Assembly: GCF_001540865.1 (NCBI RefSeq)
Contig: NC_033626.1
Location: 10,881,446 to 10,945,445, forward strand
Length of the DNA stretch: 64,000 nt
Origin: Ananas comosus
Lineage: Eukaryota > Streptophyta > Magnoliopsida > Poales > Bromeliaceae
Direction of reading: 5' to 3'
Position numbers and translations under genes: made by a program. This document shows positions 14,235 through 25,797 of this stretch, piece after piece. Each line of letters begins with the position of its first letter. The first letter of the stretch is position 1. The notes beneath the pieces are model-generated. The model did not search any database. It saw only the letters and a program-made list of their open reading frames with translations, and was not told where the DNA came from.

Positions 14235-16722
14235 CGCCTTAGTCAGGGATATGAAGGCTTTTGCATGACCTAGAAAGGCTGTGAATCTACACAAATAGAT
14301 GCGCATGTGCGATTTCCTTTCAAAACTATACAGATTATGTTAGATCTTTTTATAAAAGGCCCTGACATTTCCGTAGTCAATACAATTTTGACAATGGACT
14401 GTAACATTAAAATCAAGTCTTTTCACTTTGATTTAAGTTTATCACATAGTGGATATTTATGATAGACAGATGAATACAGGAATTATTAGGCTTTATATTC
14501 TGGAAATATTTAAAATTTACCAAATCCATACCTCAGATTCACTTCATATGTCACCCTAGACTTGGCTGTTTATTTGGTAATATGCAGTATTTTATAACAG
14601 TGTTTATCCAAAATTTTTGAGTATTATTTGTTATGGAGATAGATTGGTTCTAGCATTACCTTAAAAAGGAACGAAATGCTCATTCAGTAATTTTGGTTGT
14701 TTGTAAAACTTTACTAGTAGATGATTTTGAAAGCCAAGATTTTTTTTTCTTTTTAATGCTATTGCATGACTTTTGTCTCCTTTAATTGCTATAAAATAAG
14801 ACCCATTTACTTCTCCATGCAATATCTATATTGCAGGTGGTGTGGTTTTATTCACCAGATCTCTTGCACCATTGAAACGTGTGGGAATTCGTGTTAATGT
14901 GCTTTGCCCCGAGGTATTAAGTAGTTCATAACATCAAGTGAATTGTATTTTTTGATCAAGAAAAACTTTTTGTCGAGTTTTAAGCTTACTTTGAAGTATC
15001 AGATTATTGACATGAATAATTCAACTACATAGGACTGTAAATACTTGGTAGTTGGTATGCCTTGCCAGTAACTTTTCAGAGTATCATTCTCATCTGGTGG
15101 TTATCCTAGGATGGCGAGGGCCTTACTACATGAGTATCATGTTGCTCTCAAGGTGTATTGTTGCCTCTGTAAAATGTTATCTCCATTTAAGTTGTTCTTT
15201 GCCGTAGTTTGAAAAGCAGGGCCTTAGATTTTATCAGAGGTTACTTTTTGCTGACCTATCTAATTCTCGGTGTGAGCTGGTATATGTACAGTCATTAGTC
15301 ATTTACTTGTTTATTACATGCACAGCCTTTCCTTTAATGTTTTGTCTATCAAATGTACTATACAAAATGACTTCATTATGTATATTTTATCCTTCATGCA
15401 TATGCAACGTCTTTCTAGGCCTTTTTTCAATATATGTTGAGTAATACTGCACATTGATATCTATTAGTAATTTGAATACAACAACATCACTTTGTGTTTC
15501 TTTTTCTTTGGAGGAAAAAACTGTGTTTCTTTCTGATGGTCATATTTGCTTGAGCCACTTAGCTATTCATTTCCTTGGTGCTAAATAATGCAACAGAGAT
15601 CAGTTAAGTTAATACATTATCAATAAGTTGATTAGTTACTTCTCACTATTGCTTAATGTTATAATGCAGTTTGTTCAAACTGAATTGGCATCAAAAATAA
15701 ATCCCAAATTAATTGATGCAATTGGTGGATTTCTGTCCATGGAGGACGTTGTCCAAGGTATGCAATTGTGAGTTTGCCCTTTGCAGAAGTCATATAGGAT
15801 TCAAATTATTGATCTTCAATATCATTATTGGTTTATCTTTTGATTTATATTGGTTGTACTTAGGTCATTACTTGTTCCTGTAGCTCTTTATGTAACTAAA
15901 CTCTTGAGAAACTATCTGGATTCATTCTATTTCAGTGCATATTTTTTTAAATTAATTTTTGGTTATCTATTTATGCATCTTTGGTGGTTGTACTGTTAAT
16001 ATCTCTTTTATCTTCATTTATTTCTATTGAGAAGCTTGATTTTGAATCACTTGTAAATTATTGTGCATATATAAGCATATATTGATTTATATCCACAGAT
16101 ATTACTTGTTTGTTTTGTCTCAGTATATTGATAGGTATGTTTGTGCCGACAATGCAACTATGCGATACCACTAATGTATATGGAGGATAGGTTTGAGCCC
16201 ATTACTCCTGATTAGAAATTATGTACATATATGAAGTTGCTGCCCTATTACTGAACTCGAATATATATGAATAGTAATTGATGTTCATTTAGAAACCCTT
16301 GCATGTTGGGATTATTCATCTGTAAATGATGGTGCATAATGTCAGCTGCTCTCTGTTTTGTATTTTGTTAAACATAACCTTTATTTATGTTCTTGTAGGT
16401 GCATTTGAGCTTATAAAGGATGAAAGCAAGGCTGGTGCTTGTCTATGGATAACTAGACGTAGAGGGATGGAGTACTGGCCTACTCCAATGGAAGAAAGAA
16501 AGTACTTGATAGATCCATTCAAGTCACAAAGAAAATTCACACACTCTAATTTTTCAAATATCAAGATACCTCATTCTTTTGAAAAAATGTGAGTTATGCT
16601 GCATCTCTGTCAACAAAAATTTTAGGTTACCATCTTTTCAAGTCCAATCACTTCTAGATCCTTCCTGTTCAGGTGTCAAATAAGAGTTTTCTGTAAAACA
16701 ACGCACCGCTGGTTGCAGTGCC

Positions 16723-16768
<46 letters not shown>

Positions 16769-19700
16769 TCTAATTGCCTTCATAAATTTGATGTTGTATT
16801 ATTTCTTGATAGTATTTCTTGTTTTGATTATGTAGAGTTGTTCACACTCTCACACATGATTTCCGAAGTGCCACAAGAGTTGTTCGTACACAGTTGAGAT
16901 TACCCATTGAACCACAGCATGCCCTTGTTAAAATTATATATGCTGGTGTAAATGCCAGTGATGTGAGTTCCCAAAACAGCAATTTCTATTTTTTAGTTAC
17001 CGTAGTTTACTTGCTTCGTGCTTGCTCAGTGTGAATCACGTGCATGGCAGGTAAACTTTAGCTCTGGACGTTACTTCAGTGGCAATGCAAAGGAAGTTGC
17101 TTCACGCCTTCCTTTTGATGCTGGTTTTGAGGTTTCCTGAAATCTCAAACTTTTAACTTCAAATTTGATTTGTATTTATCATGCTTTGCTCTCAGTGATT
17201 CTTACTTTTAATGTAAATTATGAAGTTCATTTACTGTCTGAGTGCTTGATTCGGTAGAAAATGCTACAGTGTGGCATGATATTTCATGAATAGTTAGAGA
17301 AATCATGCCAATTTTGATTATGTACTGTTGAGTAGCAGCTCATTCATTCCTTATATCTTTTTTATGCAGGCTGTGGGCATAGTTGCTGCTGTAGGTGACT
17401 CAGTCACTCATGTGAAAGTTGGCACACCTGTCGCTCTTATGACTTTTGGCAACTATGCTGAATTCACACTGGTATCTTTGTCTCGTTTGTGATTTGACCT
17501 TTATTATTTCTTTTCAATAATGCCTACTCTGCTATATTTTAAGTGTATGAATTGCTATCACCCATTACCTCTTTTCTTTAAGTCTCCACTTTTAATCACA
17601 GGCTCCAGCAAAACATCTTCTTCCTGTGCCAAGGCCAGCTCCTGAGGTCGTAGCAATGCTAACATCCGGCTTGACTGCTTCCATTGCTTTAGAAAGGGTA
17701 TGAGATGTTATTAAAAGTTTAGACAAGTCGTGTTTCTGCTTTGCATTTTATCTTTTGTTTTCAGCAACTTTTGGTCTTGTTTGGTTACACATTTTTTTCT
17801 GTTTTTTAAACTCAAATTCTATGCAACTGATGAGCTGATGATAGGCTTTTCTATTCTTGTTTTTGTTTGGTTAGCTTGCTAACCCACCTTTTCTTAGAAA
17901 CTACAAAGAAGTGAAAAAAGATTCTAGTAAGGTTTTATTTTTTTTCCCTGGGCAAACAAATCCCATAAACATATAGATTGCAAACTATTCCACATCCATT
18001 GCTGCATTTGACATAGAATTTGACTTAAATAAGAAAAAAAGCAGAAGTGTACCAGCTGAGTCTTTAGTTATTCCATGGTTTAAGAATAGTCTAAAATTTG
18101 CTATGATACCCAGGAGATGTAATGTCTCTCTAGTGTGTAGTGTGTAAATATATCTTCTGTATTCCTAGGCAGGACAGATGGCATCTGGCCAAGTAGCTTT
18201 AGTGACAGCAGCAGCTGGTGGTACTGGTCAATTTGCAGTTCAGGTCAGTAACTGTTATGTTCACATCTTTATTCAGAAACCAGAATTCCTTGCTTTGCTA
18301 CAAACTTTTTCCTTCGCTTAATTCATGGTTCTTATTGTCTACTAAGTGGCTTACTTTGTGATAAATGTAAGCTTACATAACTAAAAGAACATTAATAGTT
18401 ACATAAACTTTTAAAAATAACCTAAAAAGAAATACATTTCTGAATCCATAGAAAAGATATATGAAGGGAACAGATGATGTATTCTAGATTTCTACAAACC
18501 AAGAATAAAAGTTGACTAGCAGAGCTCAACTCGGCCTTTTACACAGTAGATGTGGTTAGCTATCTGAGTCCTCAAAAGAAAACCTAATCAAAACATCATA
18601 CTTATTTATCATCTAATTCTGTTTCTACTTTCTCATCATATTATACTTTCCATATTCCCCATACAGTTATATTTTGGATAATTCTCGCAATTTGTTGATT
18701 CAGGCAATTACAATGGTAATATAGGTACATGATGCTAAACTCGTAACTTCGCTGCTGGGAAAGATTCCACTTAATATGCTTAAATTTCTCTTTCTTTGGC
18801 TTCTGTTCTCTTTCTGTTGTGCAATAGTTTCTAACTTGATTTCTCTGCCATTTGATATATCCAAATGCCTTGTTTTAGTTAGCAAAATTGGCTGGAAACA
18901 AGGTGGTTGCAACATGTGGAGGTGAAAGAAAAGCTGCATTGTTGAAGTCCTTTGGAGTGGATCGTGTGATAGACTATAGAAAGGAAAAGATAAAAGATGT
19001 ATGCCTACCAGCTATCTTCTTTTTTCCTTCATGGTTATGCCATTACAAATTATAGGAGTCAGTATGTGAATTTTGTTATCTATTGGTTTCTCTTAACTAT
19101 TTGCTTGTTGATGATGGTACTTTATTCTACCAATTTCACTTTTACAATTGGTTAAAATACTTGAGTAGAAGATTCATTTAGGAGAATAAGATTTGCTTTT
19201 GTTCAAACTTGGTCGGTAGAAATCATTTTATCAGCCTGTTTTTTTCTTTTTGAAAACAAATATATAAATAACTTTTAGCACTAAATCTACCATTAAAATA
19301 TTTGTCACTTAAATGCCAGTATGATCATTCTTGTTGCAAGAAGTAGAAACAGTTAATTCATCACATTTTTGTCTGGCCATGCAAGCAACAGCCCATTTTA
19401 TTGTCAGCCTCAGGTAGAAATATGTATGCAACATAACAAAATTCTATTTGTGAAGTTAAAGTTGTTACTCATTGATTGTAAGTTGACTATGTTCCATAAT
19501 TCAAGTAATAATAACTAGCACCCTCTCCATAAATCATTCTGTTCAACTTAAGTGTGACAGTGAAAGTTGCATTATTTTTTATTTACGCTTGATGGAAACT
19601 TATTTACTGTAACCTTCATCCAAAATTTGTGCCTGAATAAGGAATCTCATTCTTCTCTTAAACTTATTTTGTTTGCTCTAGGGAAAAAAAAAAAAGGAAA

Positions 19701-22700
19701 AAGAAAATAAAGTTCTTCGCTATTTGTATAGTTTTTTTATTTTTCCAGCACCCTGCGATTTGACTGCTTTCCACATCCTGCGATTTGAGTGCTTTCCACA
19801 ATGTACGGCATAAGTAAAATCTAATTTACTCGACATCATTGGAATTACTGGGTTCTTTTGCTATTTTCTTTCCCTTTCTTTTTCTTTGAATTAAAGCACG
19901 AGTATGTTTCTGCATTTTATATAACTTTTCCGTTAATTTTTCTATGGCGTGTTATTTGTATTCTTTGAGAGGACTTCTAAATAAACGTTCTGAGCGCTGT
20001 ATGTCTCATATAATTCATTTGCTTATTGCTTTGCTATGTTATTTGTTTTTTGAGGAATAGGTAGCACGCTACCCGCTTTATTCATTGAATTGGTGAATTA
20101 AGCTACAAGTGTGGGGCAGCCAGGCCCCGAGTTTGTGATATGTTATTTGTGATAGCAAATTTGTGACTGTTTCCTGTATATTCTTCAGGTTTTGAAGAAA
20201 GAATATCCAAAAGGTGTTGATATCATCTATGAATCTGTAGGTGGAGAAATGTTTGATATCTGCTTAAACGCTCTTGCGGTTCACGGACGGCTCATTGTGA
20301 TAGGCATGATCTCTCAGGTAGTTTCGGCAATTGGTCAATCAAATTGATTCGGCAAACTTGTCAAAATTATTAAGATTACTCATGACAGGAAAAAAAATAA
20401 TATGCGGTGCATCTCATTGTTAAGAGTTATTGAGTATGTAGTATCCCTCTCACATCCATGTCACATAAAAGCCTTAGCATTAATGTGGATATCACCTTAT
20501 CGCTACAACTTGTGCCGTGATTTTGTTCTCAAGTTCACGAACCGCTTTCATTTATCTTTTGTCACAAATATTTAGAGAGATTTGGGAGAAAGAAAGGTTA
20601 GACAGGTGATGGATTACACATCTTGTATACAATTATTCTTTGGATGCTCTTTTTAGCTTATGAACCAACTCGATGGATTTTCAGTATCAAGGAGAGCATG
20701 GGTGGAAGCCTTTGAACTACACGGGGCTGTGTGAAAAGATCCTCGCAAAAAGCCAAACTGTGGTATGATTTACGCTGTAAACTCTTAAAATTTGGAACTT
20801 TGAATTGTCTTTTATTGCCGTGAGATTCAAATTTGGTTTTTTATTGATTCCATTGACTTGATAATTCTTTCTTTTTACTAGTCAAATGTATTATTTGGGA
20901 ATTTGGTTCATGTATAACCATTGTTGTTTTGCAATTTATTTCAGGCTGGGTTTTTCCTTGTACAATATGCCCACTTGTGGCAAGAGCATCTGGATAGACT
21001 TTTTGATCTTTTCAACTCTGGAAAGCTTAAGGTACTGTATTCTCTTCCTGACACTTTGCACCATTTTTTTTGGTGATTGATTGAAATAATCATCAAATAT
21101 CATTCTGGGTATAGCTCACTAACACAAAACAAATATTATGCCATAGCAAACATCAGACATTCTTTACTCACACAAACAAATATCATTCTGGGTATAGCCT
21201 GCTAAACATTGACGAATACAGTGATTAAAAGGAAAATGTCGAAATACTGGACTATTGGTTTTATTAGAAGCCTAGCTTCTTGTTTCTGTTTCTCTCTATT
21301 TTTTTTTTCCATTAACTAAGAAATATAGTCCTCTGGCTTGTGATTCTTGCAAGTCTTGCTGTTCTTTCAGATACTAAGTCCCGTTCACAGTTACAGTCAC
21401 TGGCTTTTAGAACTTTTTTGCCCCTCTTTATGTTACCAGTTTTAGTGCCTCTAGTTTGGCGATAAATAATAATATAACCTTCTATAGTAATTCTTCGGTT
21501 CTTTTGTGAGCAAACTTTCTTTGTAAGATGTCAGTATTTCTATTTTAATTTTCAGGCGCTAAGACGCCAACAGGTGCACTCATGTAAACCCTTTTCCATA
21601 TTTAACTCATTCATTGCATGAGTTCCAAATAAAATGCTCTTAGTGTATAGGAAATGTTGCAGCTATTGCCATCAACTATTTGAACTATAGAATCCCTAAG
21701 GAACTGACACAGTAGCCTGGTAAGCTTGAGCACAATGATGAATGATGAATCCAAGGATTTAAGTGCCGGCCGTGCCTGTACGGCATGTACCATGCCACCA
21801 AGAAAGGGGCATGGTATAAGGGGGGTAACGGACCCCCCCTCTGTGCAGCAGCACGCAGGGCCGTGCCGCACGAGACAGAACAGCACGGCGATGCGTACCG
21901 CGGCACAGTGCCGTGCCAGCACTGTACAATTTTTTTTTTTTTTTGCTTTTTTTTTTCTCTCTTTTTGTTTTATTTTTTGGGGTACCCAAAGTGTTCTGGA
22001 TACCCTACAACCCCCAAAAAAATAAATCGAAGATCTATTTATTAGGCAAGTCAAAAAAAATTATAATTTATTTTTTTGTTTATCAATATAGGGCAAATTT
22101 TTAATTTGCATATCCAATCCCTCCGCTTTTACCACAAACATTCATTTTTTCTTCACAAATTATTTTATCAAAATTTGTCGCACCGTGAAACTTTTGCCAA
22201 ATTAGGAAAACAAAATCGAACTCAATAAATAAATTTTAAGGCACATCAAATATAAAATTTAATTTATGCGTTAGAAAATTGAAAATACTGATAAAATTAA
22301 AAGTTAAATTAAATTAATTGATACTTAAATTTATTTAATTTATTTGTCATATAATTTATCGCTTAATTTTTTTGGTAGACCTACTAATTTTTTTTAAAAA
22401 TTAATTAAAAAATAATTTTTTAAAATAATTTTAAAATAATTTTTTTGTATTTTATAAAAGAAAGACTAATATGGTCAAAAGAAAAAAGACAAAAAGATAT
22501 CTTTGCATTTTAAAAATTCAAACCTATAAAAATTTTTATTCTGCATCAGATATAGTTGTACTTTACATACAAGAAAGCTTACAAGTATGTTAATTGATGA
22601 GTACAGTAAGCTATACATAGCAAATATTCATAATATTAGATTAAATTTTAAAATAATATTATAAGAGTTTACTGAAACCAAAAAAATTGAAATAAGTCCG

Positions 22701-23308
22701 TGCCAAAACGTGCCAGTAGAAGGTCATGCGTATCCATCGGTACGCAAGTGTACCATGTGTTGGCACGGAAACGTGCCGGTGCCGTACCGTGCCAGGCAGA
22801 CAGCGGCACGCTCCCGTGCCACGATACTTTAAACCTTGGATGAATCATTCATTGTACTTTTCCATGGTTTTTTACATGGTTTCATAGAGTTCTTTCGTTT
22901 TGATTCTTGCTAGTGTGAATGAACTAAACTTGATAAGAAATTTTGATTCTCTTCACCATAATCCATTACGGTGGTTATATATTTTGCTAGGTTTATATTT
23001 TGGATCTGCAGACACTTTCTTTATGACCATTCGTCTGTTGCATGCAATAGGTTGCTGTTGATCCCAAGAAATTCCTGGGCGTTGCTTCTGTTGCTGATGC
23101 GGTTGAATATCTTCATTCTGGCAAAAGCCTTGGCAAGGTATTTTTGTCTCTATGAGAAATTGCAAAAGAAATAATAAAAATGTAACTGTTTCCATTCAAG
23201 TCGATTTTAGTTTTTCAGAACTAACAGTTGATTGACACCATCCTACAAACTTCACAGGTCGTCGTGTGCATCGATCCTACATTTAGTCAGAAACCATCTA
23301 AACTATAA
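9794..23308 (+). CDS. NQR: SDR-MDR fusion oxidoreductase (NQR / prostaglandin reductase 3-like)
   Basis: Eighteen exons: 9794-9848, 11248-11421, 12556-12737, 13740-13845, 14837-14913, 15670-15757, 16399-16588, 16836-16962, 17051-17131, 17370-17471, 17602-17697, 18169-18243, 18879-18998, 20189-20317, 20685-20762, 20945-21031, 23051-23137, 23258-23308; all GT-AG, 1905 nt, 634 aa. The N-terminal half (about 1-255) is a short-chain dehydrogenase: TGGASGIG at 12-19, NSAG at 98-101, catalytic Ser155, Tyr168 and Lys172 in YSGTK. The C-terminal half (about 290-634) is a medium-chain quinone oxidoreductase/enone reductase with the NADPH loop [11 protein letters not shown] at 441-451, like vertebrate ZADH2/PTGR3. 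From memory, Arabidopsis AT1G49670 (NQR) has this fused layout and similar length. Both active-site sets look intact, so two NAD(P)-dependent redox activities are inferred; the substrates are unknown. Introns hold an inverted-repeat element (intron 3) and a ~1.1-kb TIR element (intron 16). Confidence 0.92.
13321..13376. repeat. (TA)n(GA)n compound microsatellite in NQR intron 3
   Basis: A TA tract at 13321-13340 runs straight into a GA tract up to 13376, where the inverted-repeat element begins. The mirror arrangement (CT)n(TA)n follows the element. Confidence 0.95.
13377..13621. mobile_element. Microsatellite-bounded non-autonomous element, 245-bp class (copy D), in NQR intron 3
   Basis: Long terminal inverted repeats: 'ggctactatactatcgatag' at the left and 'ctattgatagtatagtag' at the right, continuing through 'accaagggcttggtact'. 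About 60 bp at each end can pair. The interior matches the element at 5906-6152 ('ccactcaaccctaggagacc', 'actatcatcctaaccg', 'catccaaagg'). The element sits symmetrically between (TA)n(GA)n and (CT)n(TA)n. It lies between exons 3 and 4 of NQR and does not disturb splice sites. Confidence 0.75.
13622..13677. repeat. (CT)n(TA)n compound microsatellite in NQR intron 3
   Basis: Mirror image of the tract on the other side of the inserted element, so the microsatellites behave as an outer extension of its inverted repeats. Confidence 0.95.
14130..14231. repeat. (CT)n and (AC)n microsatellites in NQR intron 4
   Basis: A CT tract with one interruption is followed by 'cag' and a ~50-bp pure AC tract. 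No element is attached. Good length-polymorphism candidates. Confidence 0.95.
16725..16766. repeat. (CT)n microsatellite in NQR intron 7
   Basis: A pure CT tract about 70 bp upstream of the exon 8 acceptor, part of an extended pyrimidine run. Confidence 0.95.
21733..22854. mobile_element. ~1.1-kb TIR element with 'cgtgcc/ggcacg' repeats in NQR intron 16
   Basis: The left end 'gatgaatccaaggatttaag' and the right end, read on the other strand, 'gattcatccaaggtttaaag' form imperfect terminal inverted repeats. Each leads into GC-rich sequence dense in CGTGCC/GGCACG words (21763-21930 left, 22698-22820 right). The AT-rich middle has no transposase. Ends with subterminal GC-rich repeats suggest a non-autonomous Mutator-like or hAT-like element; I cannot decide which. 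The long reading frames here (for example 21611-22054 on the minus strand) are by-products of the repeats. The insertion enlarges the intron to 2.0 kb without touching splice sites. Confidence 0.65.
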
Positions 23309-23521
23309 TTTCGTGATTTCCATCTGGATGGTGGAGGAAATTATACTGGGACGAGTCGGCATACTTGCATTTGGGACCAGGAAATAGTTCGGAAGTGGTT
23401 TTGTTGTCCATCTTCGTCTACCAGGTGGGCTTTAGTATATTTTATTCGAATGACTTTGGGAGTTCGTCGTGCAAGCAGCTCAATAATGTAACTAGTTCAC
23501 AAAAAAAGATGGTGCACGAAC

Positions 23522-23558
23522 AATAAAGTGATGTTATGTCTTTTCATGTAGCAATAAA
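23522..23558 (+). terminator. Possible polyadenylation signals of NQR
   Basis: Two AATAAA hexamers, at 23522-23527 and 23553-23558, lie 214-250 bp after the NQR stop codon. This is a plausible 3' UTR length. The actual cleavage site is unknown. Confidence 0.4.
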
Positions 23559-23649
23559 TGTTGTAAATCAGAGGTAAAATTATAATGAAGCCAAGGGGAA
23601 GTTGACTATTTGTGTTATAATCAAAACCAGGGCTGTTTTTTCATCTAGC

Positions 23650-24365
23650 CTCCTAAAAAAAATTTATTTTAAAAATAGCTCCAGCAAATTTATATGTATA
23701 CTTTTGGTCCTTATCCTGCTACGCAGACACCACGTTAGCGTCACGCGCCCGGAGCTGAGACGGTGTTAAATTGAACACGGTAAATCATTCACTGTGTCCA
23801 AACATGGTAAATAGTTTACCGTGTCTTGAGAAAATAGACATATATGTATTTTTCGCAATATAAATATTGAAAAGAGGAATAGGGGGTAGGGATGTCAATG
23901 GGTATGGATACCCGAAATATTATCCGAATTCAAACCCGAATAAATTATTTATATACATAATTTATTTTTATTTATTTATACAATATATAAAATATTTAAT
24001 AATTTTTATCCTTTAGATCTTCATCCAACGATATGAATTTTTAAAACCCACCGGGTCCGTGTTCGGGTTTCGGGTTTTTGGTCGAGTATAGATTTAACCC
24101 ATCGGGTTGGGATCCGGATTCGGGTTTTAATTTGATTTTCGGATTCGGGTTCAGATTTTTGAAAAGGAGAAGAGGAGGAATATAAATATGAAATACGGTG
24201 AACTATTCACCGTGTTTGAACACGGTGAATGATTCACCGTTCAACTTGCTAAGCAAGCTCCCAGTCCGCCCACGTGGCGTCTGCGTGGCAGGGATAGGAT
24301 CATTTTTGTAATTATAAATTTGTTGGGACTAGTTTTAAAATAAAATTTTTTCAGAAAGCCATTTG
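23650..24365. mobile_element. ~715-bp inverted-repeat element with a 'cggtgaat..ttcaccg' core
   Basis: The left arm ('tttattttaaaaatagctcc', 'aaatttatatg', 'ccttatcctgctacgcagac') is mirrored on the right ('gtctgcgtggcagggatagg', 'aattataaatttgttggg', 'tagttttaaaataaaattttt'). Inside each arm are short palindromes of the form 'cacggtgaatgattcaccg'. The middle contains a 'gggatgtcaatgggtatgg' block with 'cgggttcgggtttttgg', a motif common in plant repeats. There is no coding capacity. A related outer frame is seen at 53011-53945. Confidence 0.55.
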
Positions 24366-24680
24366 CAAAAAATGCCCTCAAAACAATTATAATTAAGAGC
24401 TTGATTTTCTGCAAAGCATTGCTATATTGTCAAACGGCTCTCCTAGTGAGCAGGGCTTTAAGTGGCTATCTGCGTGGGTTGTGCCCACCATTCCATATTG
24501 TGCAGACAAGATATTGGCAAAATACGACTGTTATGCAAGTAATATGATTCAAAATATTTTTTAAAAAGTAATTAGTAGTTATTTCAATAAAATACAAAAG
24601 ACTTACAAAAACATGTAATAAACAAATAAAATCTATTGATGTACAAAAATAAATATTTTATGTTTGTGTAGGCATATATA

Positions 24681-24693
24681 TATATATATATAT

Positions 24694-24724
<31 letters not shown>
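24681..24724. repeat. (TA)n-aaaa-(GA)n compound microsatellite
   Basis: A TA tract, a short A run and a GA tract lead directly into the left terminus of the 540-bp element at 24725. Confidence 0.95.
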
Positions 24725-24725
<1 letters not shown>

Positions 24726-25264
24726 TTGAGCTGGAATACTATTAGTAGCAAACGGGCTCCGTTGTCATCCATTTGTTTTCGATGATAGAGCCTCCAAATT
24801 GACGATCGGCACCGTTGAACATGATCTATACCACTTAAAGTATTTAGAAACTAAATTTCAAATTTTTTCGACATTATTAATCTAATGATCAAAGGGTTTC
24901 AAAATGTGTACTTTTAATGGTCGATATGAGGCGTTTTCTCGTTTGACGGTGTAAAGATATTCAAATCAATTGAATTTTGGTTAGAACATTTTTTAAATAA
25001 TTTAGAACAAGATCTATACTCTCGATCTTAATTATAAGATTCATATCATCACTTGTTAAAGGATATTTATTCTCAACCGTTCATTTTTGTGTCCACTTGA
25101 TGGACAAGAGAACAATATCGAAAAAGCATGAAATTTGATTTCTAGATGATTCAAGTGGTATAGATCATATTCAATGATGCCGATTGTCGATTTGGTGGCT
25201 CCATCATCGAAAACAAATAGATGACAACGGAGCTCGTTTGCTACCGATAATATTCTAGACTCTG
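24725..25264. mobile_element. Microsatellite-bounded non-autonomous element, 541-bp class (copy E)
   Basis: The left end 'ctggaatactattagtagc' is mirrored at the right end ('gctaccgataatattctag'), with further pairing of 'gctccgttgtcatcc' and its complement near 25220. The interior aligns with 1157-1698 throughout ('gttttcgatgatagagc', 'caccgttgaac', 'ttttttcgacatt', 'ggctccatcatcgaaaac'). (TA)n(GA)n is on the left and a short TA tract on the right. No ORF. Confidence 0.65.
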
Positions 25265-25797
25265 TATATATATATACACTATTGTGATATGTATGATATA
25301 CATCGTGCTGTACCTTACCTCGTAAACCTCGCAAATAAGTTTCTAGCCCAAAACCGTGGGACCGCTCTTAAACTTTTATCAAAAAGGTTGTTTAAAAGTG
25401 TAAGCAGCTATGGATTGCACCTGCGCTTAAAAGTGGAAGCAACTATGGATTGTACCTGCGTTGTCCCAGTAGCGGCAGCTTAGTTCCTGAAAAAATTACG
25501 CGCACAGTTTGATTCCTGAACGCTCGCATGTTACAGTTCATCGTAGGCTACTAATAAAACGTAGGGTGTGTGAATGTGATTCCCCAAAGTGCGAGGTAAT
25601 TTAGAAATAACAATCACAAATATGTTCAATAGCTATATTATTCCCAAAAAAGTCCAAAATTTACATCACATAATGTACAGTTTTGAGAAAGATGTTAGCA
25701 CCGCATATAGAAAGCTAAAAGTAACTCACAGCTGTCAAACACGATTCTTCCTGTTTCCACTCCATATTTACAGAATATCCAGAAGGCCAAAAAGTTT
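25265..25797. other. Spacer between repeats and the DUF829 gene 3' end
   Basis: This stretch probably includes the 3' UTR of the minus-strand DUF829 gene. A direct repeat of a 'aaaagtg.aagcaactatggattg'-like unit lies at about 25394-25455 (two copies). No independent gene is visible. Confidence 0.4.

Noticed and set aside
21611..22054. 147-codon minus-strand frame and several overlapping frames in both directions
   Set aside because: They lie in the GC-rich subterminal repeats of a TIR element inside an NQR intron, overlap each other on both strands and resemble no protein family.
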